Assembly (NCBI GenBank): GCA_937988885.1 | Contig: CALKHR010000125.1 | Location: 1-22,370 of the forward strand | Direction: 5' to 3' | DNA: 22,370 nt | Origin: an uncultured Roseiflexaceae bacterium | Lineage (GTDB): Bacteria; Chloroflexota; Chloroflexia; Chloroflexales; Roseiflexaceae | In this document: positions 16,274 through 22,370 of the stretch, piece by piece | Layout: every line of letters begins with the position of its first letter | Numbering within the stretch: position 1 is the first letter of the stretch | Translations under genes and position numbers: made by a program | Notes under the pieces: model-generated | Told to the model about the DNA's origin: nothing | Databases searched by the model: none | Seen by the model: the letters and a program-made list of their open reading frames with translations, nothing else

Positions 16274-16397
16274 GCATCGCGAAGGTTTCGCGGATGTAGA
16301 GCCGTTCCCGCCGCAATGCGTGGAATTGTTCGGATTCTTGGCGATCCCCTGCACCCCTAACAACGCTTGATCCTCAAGGAGTGCTGGAAGTTGCCCT

Positions 16398-16426
16398 TTG
16401 ACAAGCAAATTGTTCCGTGCTATACT
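16398..16426 (+). promoter_or_regulatory. Strong sigma-70 promoter for the LacI-family gene
   Basis: A perfect TTGACA (16398-16403), a 17-bp spacer and TATACT (16421-16426), preceded by TGC as an extended -10. Transcription should start near 16433, leaving a leader of about 70 nt with GGAGG at 16491-16495. Confidence 0.82.
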
Positions 16427-16502
16427 TCTGAAAGTGCTTCCATAAAAGGACATTTCAATTTCATACATCGTTCTGATACCGCTTGGAAGCGGAGGTTTTC
16501 CA

Positions 16503-17495
16503 ATGCCGGATGCCACGATTTACGATGTTGCAGAGCGAGCACAGGTCAGTATCTCTACTGTTTCGCGTGTCCTTAATTCTCCGGAGCAGGTCAATCAAGG
16601 GACGCGATTACGGGTACTGAACGCGATCGACGAGCTCGGTTTTGTGCCTCGTGCAGATGCAGCAGCGCGTGCCCGCAAGGGAACTCGCCGGATTGGGGTC
16701 CTCGCGCCTTTCCTCACCTATCCATCATTCATCCAACGGCTTCGCGGTGTCACAACGCTCACCAACTCATCTTATGAGATGGTGATGTACAACGTCGACT
16801 CAGCTTCACGGCGCGACAGTTACCTTTCTACCTTGCCGGTAACACGTCGTTTGGATGGCCTGATCGTGATGGCGCTCCCGATTGACGAGGAAGCTGCACA
16901 ACGACTGGTTATCAACGAGCTTGAGACGGTATTGATCGAAGTGGGTCACCCTTCGTTCAGTAGCGTCGAGATCGACGATACGGGCGGAGGGCGGTTAGTC
17001 GCTGAGTACTTGATTGAGCGTGGTCATCGACGGTTTGGTTTTGTGGGCGACGCGGAGGGACCAGATTATTCCATCCATACAAGTGATAAGCGCTTAACCG
17101 GGTATCAACAAGCGTTACTCAGTGCGGGTTTCGAGCTACCACCCGATTACATTGCACTTGGGCCGCATGGGTTAGAATCGGCCCGACAGTTGGCACATCG
17201 CTTGCTGTCGCTTCCTGTACCACCAACAGCGATCTTTGCACCGAGCGATACACAGGCTCTAGGAGTACTGAAAGCTGCTCGAGAACGAAATCTTGCGGTG
17301 CCAAAAGATGTGGCTGTGATTGGGTTTGATGATGTGGAAATGGCGGACTATATTGGGTTAACCACCGTCCGTCAACCGCTTGAGGAATCGGGTCGTGTAG
17401 CTGTCGAGTTACTTTTAGGGCGCTTAGCGAATCGTTCGCGACCTCCACAACATGTTCGCCTACCATTAACGATTGTTCAACGAGAAACTGCTTAA
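16503..17495 (+). CDS. LacI-family transcriptional regulator
   Basis: A 330-residue DNA-binding regulator. The N-terminal helix-turn-helix (TIYDVAERAQVSISTVSRVL, residues 5-24) and a hinge region (about 48-60, with Ala/Arg in place of the usual Asn/Leu-rich hinge) are followed by a periplasmic-binding-protein-like sensor (about 62-330). That domain contains IGVLAPF, LDGLIVM, FVGD and the conserved AVIGFDDVEMADYIGLTTVRQPLEE. GGAGG lies 7 nt before the ATG. It stands directly upstream of the alpha-glucoside-type importer on the same strand, so it is most likely that operon's sugar-responsive repressor. GC in sampled stretches (about 45-52%) is clearly lower than in neighbouring genes (65-73%), hinting at a different history. 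Confidence 0.93.
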   Translation: MPDATIYDVAERAQVSISTVSRVLNSPEQVNQGTRLRVLNAIDELGFVPRADAAARARKGTRRIGVLAPFLTYPSFIQRLRGVTTLTNSSYEMVMYNVDSASRRDSYLSTLPVTRRLDGLIVMALPIDEEAAQRLVINELETVLIEVGHPSFSSVEIDDTGGGRLVAEYLIERGHRRFGFVGDAEGPDYSIHTSDKRLTGYQQALLSAGFELPPDYIALGPHGLESARQLAHRLLSLPVPPTAIFAPSDTQALGVLKAARERNLAVPKDVAVIGFDDVEMADYIGLTTVRQPLEESGRVAVELLLGRLANRSRPPQHVRLPLTIVQRETA

Positions 17496-17506
17496 CGAAG
17501 AAAGAT

Positions 17507-17660
17507 ACGTTTTTCGGTTGATCTAAACGTAAATCGCACCTTCCTAATCAATTTTTCCAATTCGATATTGCATCCTAGCACTGAAACGTTTTGGGCACGT
17601 ATTACAACGTAGTTTCATTGCTTATTTCCATATGTCGCTTATACTATGGCTAAGCGACGT
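17507..17660. promoter_or_regulatory. Cluster of six ACGT tetramers with 10-bp phasing
   Basis: ACGT occurs at 17507, 17527, 17586, 17597, 17607 and 17657, with offsets of 0, 20, 79, 90, 100 and 150. The copy at 17586 lies inside the perfect palindrome AAACGTTT (17584-17591), which resembles a core LacI-type operator with central CG. The sites fall between the LacI stop and the importer promoter. Binding by the LacI-family protein is an inference. Confidence 0.35.
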
Positions 17661-17674
17661 ATCTTTGCTATAGT
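17618..17674 (+). promoter_or_regulatory. Candidate promoters for the sugar-importer operon
   Basis: Two overlapping options are visible. P1 is TTGCTT (17618-17623), a 16-bp spacer and TATACT (17640-17645), with a start near 17652. P2 is an extended -10, TGCTATAGT (17666-17674), without a good -35, with a start near 17681 inside the 24-bp palindrome. Either places the palindrome where a bound repressor would block transcription. Confidence 0.5.
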
Positions 17675-17677
17675 TCG

Positions 17678-17701
17678 CTATCGAATAGTTCTATTCGATA
17701 G
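17678..17701. promoter_or_regulatory. 24-bp perfect palindrome, likely operator
   Basis: CTATCGAATAG (17678-17688) and CTATTCGATAG (17691-17701) are exact reverse complements separated only by TT. The loop is too small for an ideal RNA hairpin and no T-run follows, so a protein-binding site for a dimer is the better reading. It lies just downstream of the candidate promoters and about 30 nt before the Shine-Dalgarno sequence. Confidence 0.6.
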
Positions 17702-17730
17702 AGATATCACCAACATCGCATATGTAAACC

Positions 17731-17739
17731 AAAGGAGGT
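17731..17739 (+). promoter_or_regulatory. Full-length Shine-Dalgarno before an in-frame TTG
   Basis: AAAGGAGGT is close to a perfect match to the 16S anti-SD. It is 10 nt before TTG at 17750, which is in frame with the binding-protein gene and would add 22 basic residues to the signal peptide. A second, weaker AGGAG (17801-17805) precedes the ATG at 17816. Confidence 0.5.
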
Positions 17740-17815
17740 ACAAGGCTTCTTGTTTCCACTGATGGGACCTGTTCGACCGATATGGGTTCGTAACATTGTG
17801 AGGAGAATTGTTCGT

Positions 17816-19342
17816 ATGCGACACAGACACCTATTGTTCGCCACGCTGACGTTGATCGTTAGCCTGGTACTGGCAGCTTGTGGTGGCACGGCTGCTACGC
17901 CGACCGCCGCTCCCGCAGCGACTACGGCTCCCGCCGCTCCCGAGCCGACCGCTGCTCCTGAGCCGACCGCCGCTCCCGAGCCGACCGCCGCTCCCGAGCC
18001 GACCACGGCTCCTGAGCCGACCGCTGCTCCTGAGGAGACTGCTCCTGCAGCTTCGGGCAGCGAAGCTATGGATGAACTGATCGCCAAGGCTGCTTCGATC
18101 AGCCCTGAGTTGGCTGCCGCCTTCGCTGGCGAGTATCGTGGCACCAAGGTCTCGATCACCGGCCCGCAGGTCGATGAGGACGCGAACAAGTTCAACGACT
18201 CGTTCAGCGTGTTCGAGGAGTTGACCGGCATCGACATCGAGTACGAAGGCACCAAGGAGTTTGAGGCCACGATCGCCGCTCGCGTCGATGGTGGCAACGC
18301 CCCCGACATTGCCGACTTCCCGCAGCCTGGTCTGTTGGCCAGCTTTGTGCAGGCCGGCAAGGTCGTCGATGTCAGCACCTTCATCAGCCGCGACTGGCTG
18401 GAGTCGAACTACACCGCTAGCTACTTGGACATCGCCACCATGGAGAGCCCCGACGGCCCGATCATGGCGGGCGTGTGGCACCGCGCCTTCCCCAAGAGCT
18501 TGGTGTGGTACCCCAAGGCTGCCTTTGAGGATGCTGGTTACACCATCCCCGAGACCTGGGATGAGATGATCGCCCTGATGGATCAGATCGTTGCCGACGG
18601 TGACACCCCCTGGTGTATCGGCATCGAGTCCGGCGCTGCAACTGGTTGGCCAGCAACCGACTGGACTGAGGAGACCATGTTGCGCACCACCTCGCTGGAG
18701 AACTACGACAAATGGGTCGCTGGCGAGCTGCCTTTCACCGACCCGATCGTGAAGAACGCTGTGAAGGCGTGGTCGGATATCTGGTTCAACGACAAGTATG
18801 TCTACGGTGGTCGCGCTCAAATCGTGACGACCAGCTTCGGTGACTCGACTGCCCCGATGTTTGAGAAGCCAGATCCCAAGTGCTGGCTGCACAAGCAGGG
18901 TAGCTTCATCACCAGCTTCTTCCCAGCTTCGGCTGTGCCGGGCGTCGATTACGACGTGTTCTACCTGCCGCCGATCGATCCGCAGTACGGCAAGCCGCTG
19001 CTGTTCTCGGGCGACCTGATGGTGATGTTCAACGATCGCCCTGAGGTTCGCGCGGTTGAGGCGTTCTTCAGCACTGGCGCATCGGTCGAGCGCTGGATCA
19101 AGTCGGGTGGCGCGACTTCGCCCCACCAGGACTCGGACCTCTCGTGGTACACCAACGAAATCGATGCGAATGTGGCGAACATTCTGCTCGAGGCCGAGAG
19201 TGTGCGCTTCGACGGTTCGGACCTGATGCCTGGCGTAGTTGGTGCTGGTAGCTTCTGGAAGGGTATCACCGACTACGTGGCTGGTACACTTGACCTCGAT
19301 CAGGCGATGGAAGAGATCCAAGCTGGTTGGCCTCAACAGTAA
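17816..19342 (+). CDS. aglE: Alpha-glucoside-type ABC importer, substrate-binding lipoprotein
   Basis: A 508-residue lipoprotein that binds sugar outside the membrane and delivers it to the two permeases downstream. The signal sequence ends in lipobox LAAC with Cys22 as lipid anchor, followed by a Pro/Thr/Glu linker (about 28-75). The binding domain has hallmarks I recall from the AglE group: GNAPDIADFPQPGLL, KSLVWYPKAAF, TPWCIGIESGAATGWPATDW and SDLMPGVVGAGSFW. Maltose, trehalose or sucrose-type ligands are plausible. The ATG at 17816 gives a canonical lipoprotein signal; the TTG at 17750, behind a much stronger Shine-Dalgarno sequence, is the alternative. Frequent use of preferred codons suggests high expression. 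It is followed by a stem-loop and then the permeases. Confidence 0.92.
   Translation: MRHRHLLFATLTLIVSLVLAACGGTAATPTAAPAATTAPAAPEPTAAPEPTAAPEPTAAPEPTTAPEPTAAPEETAPAASGSEAMDELIAKAASISPELAAAFAGEYRGTKVSITGPQVDEDANKFNDSFSVFEELTGIDIEYEGTKEFEATIAARVDGGNAPDIADFPQPGLLASFVQAGKVVDVSTFISRDWLESNYTASYLDIATMESPDGPIMAGVWHRAFPKSLVWYPKAAFEDAGYTIPETWDEMIALMDQIVADGDTPWCIGIESGAATGWPATDWTEETMLRTTSLENYDKWVAGELPFTDPIVKNAVKAWSDIWFNDKYVYGGRAQIVTTSFGDSTAPMFEKPDPKCWLHKQGSFITSFFPASAVPGVDYDVFYLPPIDPQYGKPLLFSGDLMVMFNDRPEVRAVEAFFSTGASVERWIKSGGATSPHQDSDLSWYTNEIDANVANILLEAESVRFDGSDLMPGVVGAGSFWKGITDYVAGTLDLDQAMEEIQAGWPQQ
17936..18037 (+). repeat. 18-bp tandem repeat encoding an APEPTA-type linker
   Basis: Five complete units, of which GCTCCCGAGCCGACCGCC is typical, run from 17936 to 18025, and a partial sixth reaches 18037. 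Units differ at only a few, mostly third-base, positions. The peptide tethers the binding domain to its lipid anchor; copy number may vary between strains. Confidence 0.85.
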
Positions 19343-19371
19343 GGAAGCTCGCTAGCGCAGTTTCTAGGTAA

Positions 19372-19416
19372 TTGGCAATGGGCGATTTCGGCTAGCCGTA
19401 GTCGCCCATTGACCAA
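19372..19416 (+). other. Intercistronic stem-loop between binding protein and permease genes
   Basis: TTGG plus CAATGGGCGA (19372-19385) pairs with TCGCCCATTG and CCAA (19402-19416, one bulged A). An inner CGG/CCG stem around CTAG completes it. There is no T-run, so it is not a full terminator. Such structures protect the upstream mRNA and reduce downstream expression, as in malE-malF, giving excess binding protein. Confidence 0.6.
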
Positions 19417-19556
19417 CTTAGAACTTGGTGATACGTTGTCTAGCAACAGCAAAGACCAAGACTGCAACTCACCTGTGCGCGACTGCGGTTTACCTAAACA
19501 GCGCTGTTCAGCAACCAAACGCACAACGCCCAAGTGCAGGCATCAGGAGAAAAACG

Positions 19557-20678
19557 ATGGCAAACGTAACTGAAGTCAAACCGCAACGTCAGTCGCAAAG
19601 CCAACAAGGTTCGCCAGCACAAATGCTGCTGGCTCTGGTGGGGTTCATTGTCACGTTAGCTGTAATTTGGTTTGGATTTATTTTTCTCCGCAATAGCCAA
19701 GAAACGATGCACAAGCTCGTTTCGACGGTGATAGCGATTGTATGGGGTGTTGGCGGGGTTGCAGCGCTCTTTGTAAGCGCGAATTTCTTGGCCGAGCAGT
19801 TTGGCGACACGATCAAGAGTTTCCTGCGCCCTTTTATTTTTGTCGGTCCAGCCGTGTTTATGCTCGGTTGGTTCCTGTTCCTTCCAACTGTTCGCACCCT
19901 CTACCTCAGCTTCTTTAACGCCGACACCTCCCAATTCGTAGGCATTCAAAACTATATCTTCGCCTTTACCGACCGCACGATGCTCGAAGCGTTCCGAAAT
20001 AATCTGATTTGGATGTTCTTCGGCACCAGTGGATGCGTCGTGTTTGGTCTTATCATCGCAGTTCTAGCAGATCGCAGTAAATTTGAGACAGTGGCGAAAG
20101 CGCTGATCTTCATGCCCATGGCGATTTCGTTCGTCGGTGCGGGCGTGATCTGGCGGTTTGTGTATTACTACGCTCCTCCTGGCGAAACCCAGATTGGTTT
20201 GCTGAACGCGATGGTCACCTTCTTGGGCGGCGAGCCAAAAGCCTGGACAAGCCTGATCCAGCCAGCGAACAACCTGTTCCTGGTCGTGATCATGATTTGG
20301 TTGCAGACAGGCTTCGCGATGGTGATCTTCTCCTCGGCGATTAAGGGCATCTCGGCTGATATTCTCGAAGCGGCCCGCGTCGATGGCGCGAATGAGTGGC
20401 AGACCTTCTTCCGTATCATCATTCCCACGATCCAATCCACTATCCTGACGGTCACAACCACTATTCTGATCTTCTCGCTGAAGATTTTCGACGTTGTGAT
20501 GGTGATGACGGGTGGGCAGTACGGTACGCACGTGATCGCTACTCAATTCTATCGTCAGCTCTTTACGTATCGAGATTTTGGTCGCGGCGCCGCGATCGCG
20601 ATGATTCTGCTGATCGTGATCTCGCCTGTGATCGTCTATAACTTGCGCCAACTGAACCAGCAGGAGGGCTTCAGATGA
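19557..20678 (+). CDS. aglF: Alpha-glucoside-type ABC importer, permease 1
   Basis: A 373-residue inner-membrane permease of the MalF/AglF type. After a polar N-terminus come about eight hydrophobic segments, including 23-44, 56-76, 91-110, 148-170, 183-203, 237-260, 293-318 and 343-362. The EAA loop that docks the ATPase reads EAARVDGANEWQTFFRIIIP (271-290). LIFMPMAISFVGAGVIWRFVY (start 183) and QIGLLNAMVTFLGGEPKAW (start 212) closely resemble AglF proteins as I remember them. AGGAG at 19545-19549, 7 nt before the ATG at 19557, fixes the start; an upstream in-frame GTG at 19425 would add 44 unconvincing residues. Its stop overlaps the start of the next gene by 4 bp (ATGA), implying translational coupling. 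Confidence 0.92.
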   Translation: MANVTEVKPQRQSQSQQGSPAQMLLALVGFIVTLAVIWFGFIFLRNSQETMHKLVSTVIAIVWGVGGVAALFVSANFLAEQFGDTIKSFLRPFIFVGPAVFMLGWFLFLPTVRTLYLSFFNADTSQFVGIQNYIFAFTDRTMLEAFRNNLIWMFFGTSGCVVFGLIIAVLADRSKFETVAKALIFMPMAISFVGAGVIWRFVYYYAPPGETQIGLLNAMVTFLGGEPKAWTSLIQPANNLFLVVIMIWLQTGFAMVIFSSAIKGISADILEAARVDGANEWQTFFRIIIPTIQSTILTVTTTILIFSLKIFDVVMVMTGGQYGTHVIATQFYRQLFTYRDFGRGAAIAMILLIVISPVIVYNLRQLNQQEGFR

Positions 20679-21796
20679 GCAGCATCGCGCAACCAAAACG
20701 CGGCCCGAGTGCGCGCCGCGACCAGTTCTTGGCCAGCCTCTTCGTCAATGGCGTTCTCGCGCTGATCTGCCTTGTTTGGACAATCCCAACGATCGGTGTG
20801 TTGGTGTCGTCCTTCCGAGATCGTGAGGAGATCAGCCGCTCCGGGTGGTGGACGATCTTCCCCCACTCCGAGTACGTGAAGGTGGATACGATCACGCTTG
20901 ATCGCCAGACACCGCTGGATCAACCGATCAATATCCCAAGCCTGGGCATTACGCTATCGAACGAGCAGTTGCAGGCGGGCTACACGTTGGACGATGGTCG
21001 CCAAGTGATGTGGGAGAGCCGCCGCCAACGCACGATCGCAGTGCAGAATAAGCAAATCGTCTCGAACACAAACTTCACGCTCGATAACTATCGCAGTGTG
21101 TTGACCGGTAAGACGCGAACGGTCGATGGTCAAGAACAGGACGACGCGGGCACCAACTTCGGTAATGCATTCTTGAACTCGGTGGCCGTGGCGGTGCCTT
21201 CGACGGTGATTCCGATCTTGTTGGCGGCGTTCGCTGCCTATGGGTTCGCTTGGATGCGCTTCCCTGGACGCAAGATTCTGTTCACGATCATTGTGGCGCT
21301 CTTGGTGGTGCCGCTCCAGCTCGCGCTCGTGCCGATTATGCGCGACTTTATGCAGCTTGAGATCAACGGTACGTTCTTGGCTGTGTGGTTGGCACACACT
21401 GGCTTCGGCTTGCCGCTCGCCACATATCTGCTCTACAACTACATCAGCGAGCTGCCCCGCGAGATCCTGGAATCGGCCTTTATCGACGGCGCAACACCGT
21501 TCACCACCTTTGTGCGCTTGGTGCTGCCGCTGTCGGTGCCTGCGCTGGCATCCTTCGCGATCTTCCAGTTCTTGTGGGTGTGGAACGACTATCTGGTGGC
21601 GTTGATCTTCATCGGTGCGAAGCCGAACGTCCAGGTGCTCACTATGCTGTTGGCGAACTTAGTCGGTTCGCGCGGTCAAGATTGGCACTTGCTGACGGCT
21701 GGCGCGTTTATTTCGATGCTGTTGCCGCTGATCGTGTTCTTCTCGCTGCAACGCTTCTTTGTACGTGGTTTGATGGCTGGCTCGGTCAAGGGCTAG
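20675..21796 (+). CDS. aglG: Alpha-glucoside-type ABC importer, permease 2
   Basis: A 373-residue permease of the MalG/AglG type, partner of the preceding permease. Membrane segment 1 (about 21-46) is followed by a large extracytoplasmic insertion (about 50-160), as in AglG proteins. Further segments lie near 168-192, 201-222, 233-256, 287-312 and 340-358. The EAA motif reads ESAFIDGATPFTTFVRLVLP (266-285). The ATG overlaps the previous stop, and an AGGAGG-like sequence (20661-20667) is within the upstream gene. No MalK/AglK-type ATPase gene follows before the terminator at 21832, so the energising subunit must be encoded elsewhere and perhaps shared among importers. Confidence 0.92.
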   Translation: MSSIAQPKRGPSARRDQFLASLFVNGVLALICLVWTIPTIGVLVSSFRDREEISRSGWWTIFPHSEYVKVDTITLDRQTPLDQPINIPSLGITLSNEQLQAGYTLDDGRQVMWESRRQRTIAVQNKQIVSNTNFTLDNYRSVLTGKTRTVDGQEQDDAGTNFGNAFLNSVAVAVPSTVIPILLAAFAAYGFAWMRFPGRKILFTIIVALLVVPLQLALVPIMRDFMQLEINGTFLAVWLAHTGFGLPLATYLLYNYISELPREILESAFIDGATPFTTFVRLVLPLSVPALASFAIFQFLWVWNDYLVALIFIGAKPNVQVLTMLLANLVGSRGQDWHLLTAGAFISMLLPLIVFFSLQRFFVRGLMAGSVKG

Positions 21797-21831
21797 AGCT
21801 TTCTCCTGATCATTATCATCATTGGGCGGAG

Positions 21832-21860
21832 ACGGGGTTGCGTGAAGCAACCCCGTTTTT
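21832..21860 (+). terminator. Rho-independent terminator of the sugar-importer operon
   Basis: ACGGGGTTGC (21832-21841), loop GTGAA, GCAACCCCGT (21847-21856) and then TTTT. A perfect 10-bp GC-rich stem with a T-tail, 36 bp past the last stop codon. Confidence 0.93.
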
Positions 21861-22095
21861 GTGTGCTCATCAACCCATCTCACATGAGTAGCCAAGCGAA
21901 GTGAAAGCAAACCCGAGTTGGACAGTGTCAATAACAAGTCTGTTTTAGCCTCCGGCAGCAAGGTATTCCTTCGTTTTGTGATGTCAAGGCGCTGCGCGTA
22001 ACAGCTCCTCGACATCACCTTTCCTGAAAATGCTAAATCTAACGCCGAAGAAATGTTATTCGGCAAGCGTACTGATCCTGTAATCAATCATTCGG
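21861..22095. other. Intergenic stretch before the transposon-like gene
   Basis: Apart from the hairpin at 21978-22018, no coding frame, promoter with good spacing, or RNA gene is recognisable. In all three forward frames I looked for an upstream part of the TnpB-like protein and found none; the relevant frame has a TAA at 22081-22083. Confidence 0.5.
21978..22018. repeat. Long imperfect hairpin, possible mobile-element end or leader structure
   Basis: GTGATGTCAAGGCGCTG (21978-21994) pairs with CAGCTCCTCGACATCAC (22002-22018), 15 of 17 positions, around a 7-nt loop. There is no T-tail. It lies about 80 bp upstream of the TnpB-like frame, where a subterminal hairpin of an IS200/IS605-type left end might be, but it could equally be a host structure. 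Confidence 0.4.
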
Positions 22096-22370
22096 ATGTG
22101 GCGCATCCCACGCTCTCGCAAGAGACACATCGCGGTGTACCAGGATGTCAAGGGTGTGATCAGCAGCCAGATGACCTGTACGGCGATCCGACTGGTTGCC
22201 GGAGCCTACGCTGCCGCCCGCTCGAACAAGAAGCCTGCGCTGCGCCCGTTCGAGTTCAAGCGCCCGACCGCGCTGTTTCTGGTTGGCGAGCGCGGGCGTG
22301 ATGCTCGTTTCTGTGACGATGGTACGCTCTCGATCTGGACAGTGGCAGGTCGCAAGCGCATCGCGTACAC
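22096..22370 (+). CDS. TnpB-like (IS200/IS605 OrfB family) protein, partial and apparently lacking its N-terminus
   Basis: A 91-codon frame that stays open to the window edge. Its ISSQMTCTAIRLVAGAYAAARS (residues 23-44; longest run quoted elsewhere is shorter), FKRPTALFLVGERGRDA and DGTLSIWTVAGRKRIAY segments match what I remember of the region after the first 50-60 residues in TnpB/OrfB proteins, the RNA-guided nucleases of these transposons. The catalytic RuvC-like part would lie beyond the window. The usual N-terminal section is missing: a TAA at 22081-22083 is only five codons upstream of the first ATG (22096), and neither other frame continues the homology. It is either a 5'-truncated pseudogene or a shortened variant. 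No ribosome binding site is evident. Confidence 0.65.
   Translation, partial: MWRIPRSRKRHIAVYQDVKGVISSQMTCTAIRLVAGAYAAARSNKKPALRPFEFKRPTALFLVGERGRDARFCDDGTLSIWTVAGRKRIAY

Noticed and set aside
17936..18037. Tandem repeats considered as a CRISPR or regulatory array
   Set aside because: The units are contiguous without spacers, in frame, and encode the Pro/Thr linker of the lipoprotein.
17831..19336. A 501-codon open frame antisense to the binding-protein gene
   Set aside because: It mirrors a GC-rich, codon-biased gene, shows no recognisable domain and lacks its own ribosome binding site. The sense strand is clearly the real gene.
19425..19556. Upstream in-frame GTG for permease 1
   Set aside because: No ribosome binding site, 44 polar residues unlike the family, and a good AGGAG before the ATG at 19557.
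22053..22301. An 82-codon frame overlapping the TnpB-like gene
   Set aside because: The neighbouring frame starting at 22096 carries recognisable TnpB sequence to the window edge, while this frame has no recognisable content.

Overview
The window looks like a stretch of chromosome from a filamentous Chloroflexota (Chloroflexia-like) bacterium. This rests on moderate-to-high GC in most genes, a secreted-protein style with Pro/Thr-rich lipoprotein linkers, a soluble-adenylyl-cyclase-like multidomain regulator, paired 'FG.P...VQWFER.R.ELHP' modules in front of a sortase, and TnpB-type mobile DNA. The assignment comes from gene style only and cannot be pushed to genus.

Layout, left to right. (1) 1-110: a hairpin resembling the right end of an IS200/IS605-type (TnpB) element, then a perfect palindrome in the leader of the first operon. 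(2) 197-2230: a two-gene ABC-2 exporter (ATPase, then permease), ending at a shared terminator with the convergent gene at 2319-3392, which encodes a HEAT-repeat protein. (3) 3709-10124, minus strand: a secreted retaining glycoside-hydrolase-like protein and a 1505-residue membrane-anchored alpha-2-macroglobulin-like protein that appears to have lost its thioester domain. Each has its own promoter and terminator. (4) 10494-14270: a 1258-residue regulator with two cyclase homology domains, a STAND/AAA-type ATPase and six 40-residue TPR repeats, the architecture of mammalian soluble adenylyl cyclase. (5) 14355-15479: a secreted sortase with two N-terminal repeat modules, convergent with 15552-16190, a coiled-coil/SH3b protein; a very strong bidirectional hairpin separates them. 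(6) 16503-21796: a LacI-family regulator followed by an alpha-glucoside-type ABC importer (lipoprotein binding protein and two permeases, AglEFG-like). There is no ATPase gene, and a textbook terminator closes the operon. (7) 21861-22370: a long imperfect hairpin and the start of a TnpB-like transposon nuclease reading frame that appears to lack its N-terminus and runs off the window.

How it fits together: the sugar importer is probably controlled by the adjacent LacI regulator. Its upstream region holds candidate promoters, a 24-bp perfect palindrome and a 10-bp-phased cluster of ACGT tetramers. Binding protein and permeases are separated by a long stem-loop of the kind that lets the binding protein be made in excess. 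The surface proteins (glycoside hydrolase, macroglobulin-like protein, sortase) suggest an envelope-remodelling or defence neighbourhood, but nothing shows that they work together. The most unusual items are the soluble-adenylyl-cyclase-like protein, whose two cyclase domains appear to contribute complementary halves of one active site, and the macroglobulin-like protein without a thioester domain. No CRISPR array, rRNA or tRNA was seen.
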